Assembly: GCF_003605575.1 (NCBI RefSeq)
Contig: NZ_QKNY01000013.1
Coordinates: 62,001 to 126,000 of the forward strand
Length of the DNA: 64,000 nucleotides
Source of the DNA: Halonotius aquaticus
GTDB taxonomy: Archaea; Halobacteriota; Halobacteria; Halobacteriales; Haloferacaceae
Reading direction: 5' to 3'
Position numbers and translations under genes: made by a program. The notes below the pieces were generated by a model. It was not told where the DNA came from, ran no database searches, and was given only the letters and a program-made list of their open reading frames with translations. Positions 63,960 through 64,000 of this stretch are shown here, in pieces (position 1 is the first letter of the stretch; every line of letters starts with the position of its first letter).

Positions 63960-64000
63960 ATGACCTCAAACACGACTGAATCACGGGTATTGGCGGCGAT
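63960..64000 (+). CDS. Start of a gene cut by the right edge
   Basis: ATG at 63960 opens MTSNTTESRVLAA and the frame is still open at the window end. Too short to identify. Its position 4 bp after the preceding small ORF would fit an operon. Confidence 0.35.
   Translation, partial: MTSNTTESRVLAA

Overview
The window comes from the chromosome of an extremely halophilic archaeon (class Halobacteria). The DNA is GC-rich, the predicted proteins are strongly acidic, and many genes have a TATA-like element about 25-30 bp before a start codon, which suggests leaderless mRNAs. The gene set includes archaeal markers (topoisomerase VI, aIF2-alpha, L44e, S27e, Nop10, TFS, a CDC48 ATPase) beside haloarchaeal traits (gyrase, Elp3, Tat-type lipoproteins, LIV-type ABC transporter). 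The genus cannot be fixed from the sequence alone. All assignments rest on reading the translations; no database search was run.

Layout. 1-8.9 kb: top6B-top6A (minus strand, top6A cut by the edge) face gyrB-gyrA, followed by a degenerate RNA-ligase-like gene and an HTH regulator. 9-18.7 kb: an orphan TrpB-type synthase, a type II NADH dehydrogenase-like flavoprotein, a cdd-udp nucleoside-salvage pair, small membrane proteins, a GNAT acetyltransferase, a membrane protein with a long valine/threonine repeat tail, asd, an AIM24-type protein and a DUF6498-like membrane protein. 18.9-28.7 kb: class II aldolase, two Usp genes, elp3, purB facing a fused purN-purH gene, a CNNM/CBS transporter and kptA. 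28.8-34.4 kb: small envelope genes, a Tat-type TlpA with CcdA, a carotenoid oxygenase, a Trm9-like methyltransferase and a thioredoxin-reductase-like protein.

34.4-37.3 kb is the most accessory part: a tRNA-Gly whose 3' end is duplicated 141 bp downstream, an AT-rich stretch, a small very basic ORF, a glutaredoxin, and an overlapping HTH-PIN gene pair that looks like a toxin-antitoxin-type module. 37.3-43.5 kb is core: the rpl44e-rps27e-aif2a-nop10-pac2 operon, thiolase-DUF35 and CDC48. 43.6-56.7 kb holds a rhomboid protease, a metal exporter with a palindromic operator candidate, an M20 amidohydrolase, a stand-alone S10 paralogue, a Nudix hydrolase beside a putative PD-(D/E)XK protein, TFS, a DUF255 protein and a cation/proton antiporter. 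56.9-62.2 kb is a branched-chain amino-acid-type ABC transporter whose binding protein is convergent with its permease/ATPase operon. The end carries a squalene/phytoene synthase and small ORFs.

The observations most worth following up are: (i) hairpin-forming elements with a shared GCGAACGMAGTGAG core at the 3' ends of purNH and tRNA-Gly; (ii) the HTH-PIN pair; (iii) the RNA-ligase fold protein that appears to have lost its catalytic residues; (iv) leaderless Arg-rich small ORFs, one overlapping the start of the CNNM transporter; (v) the putative nuclease with a C-terminal cysteine cluster. No CRISPR array, insertion sequence, rRNA or replication origin was seen.
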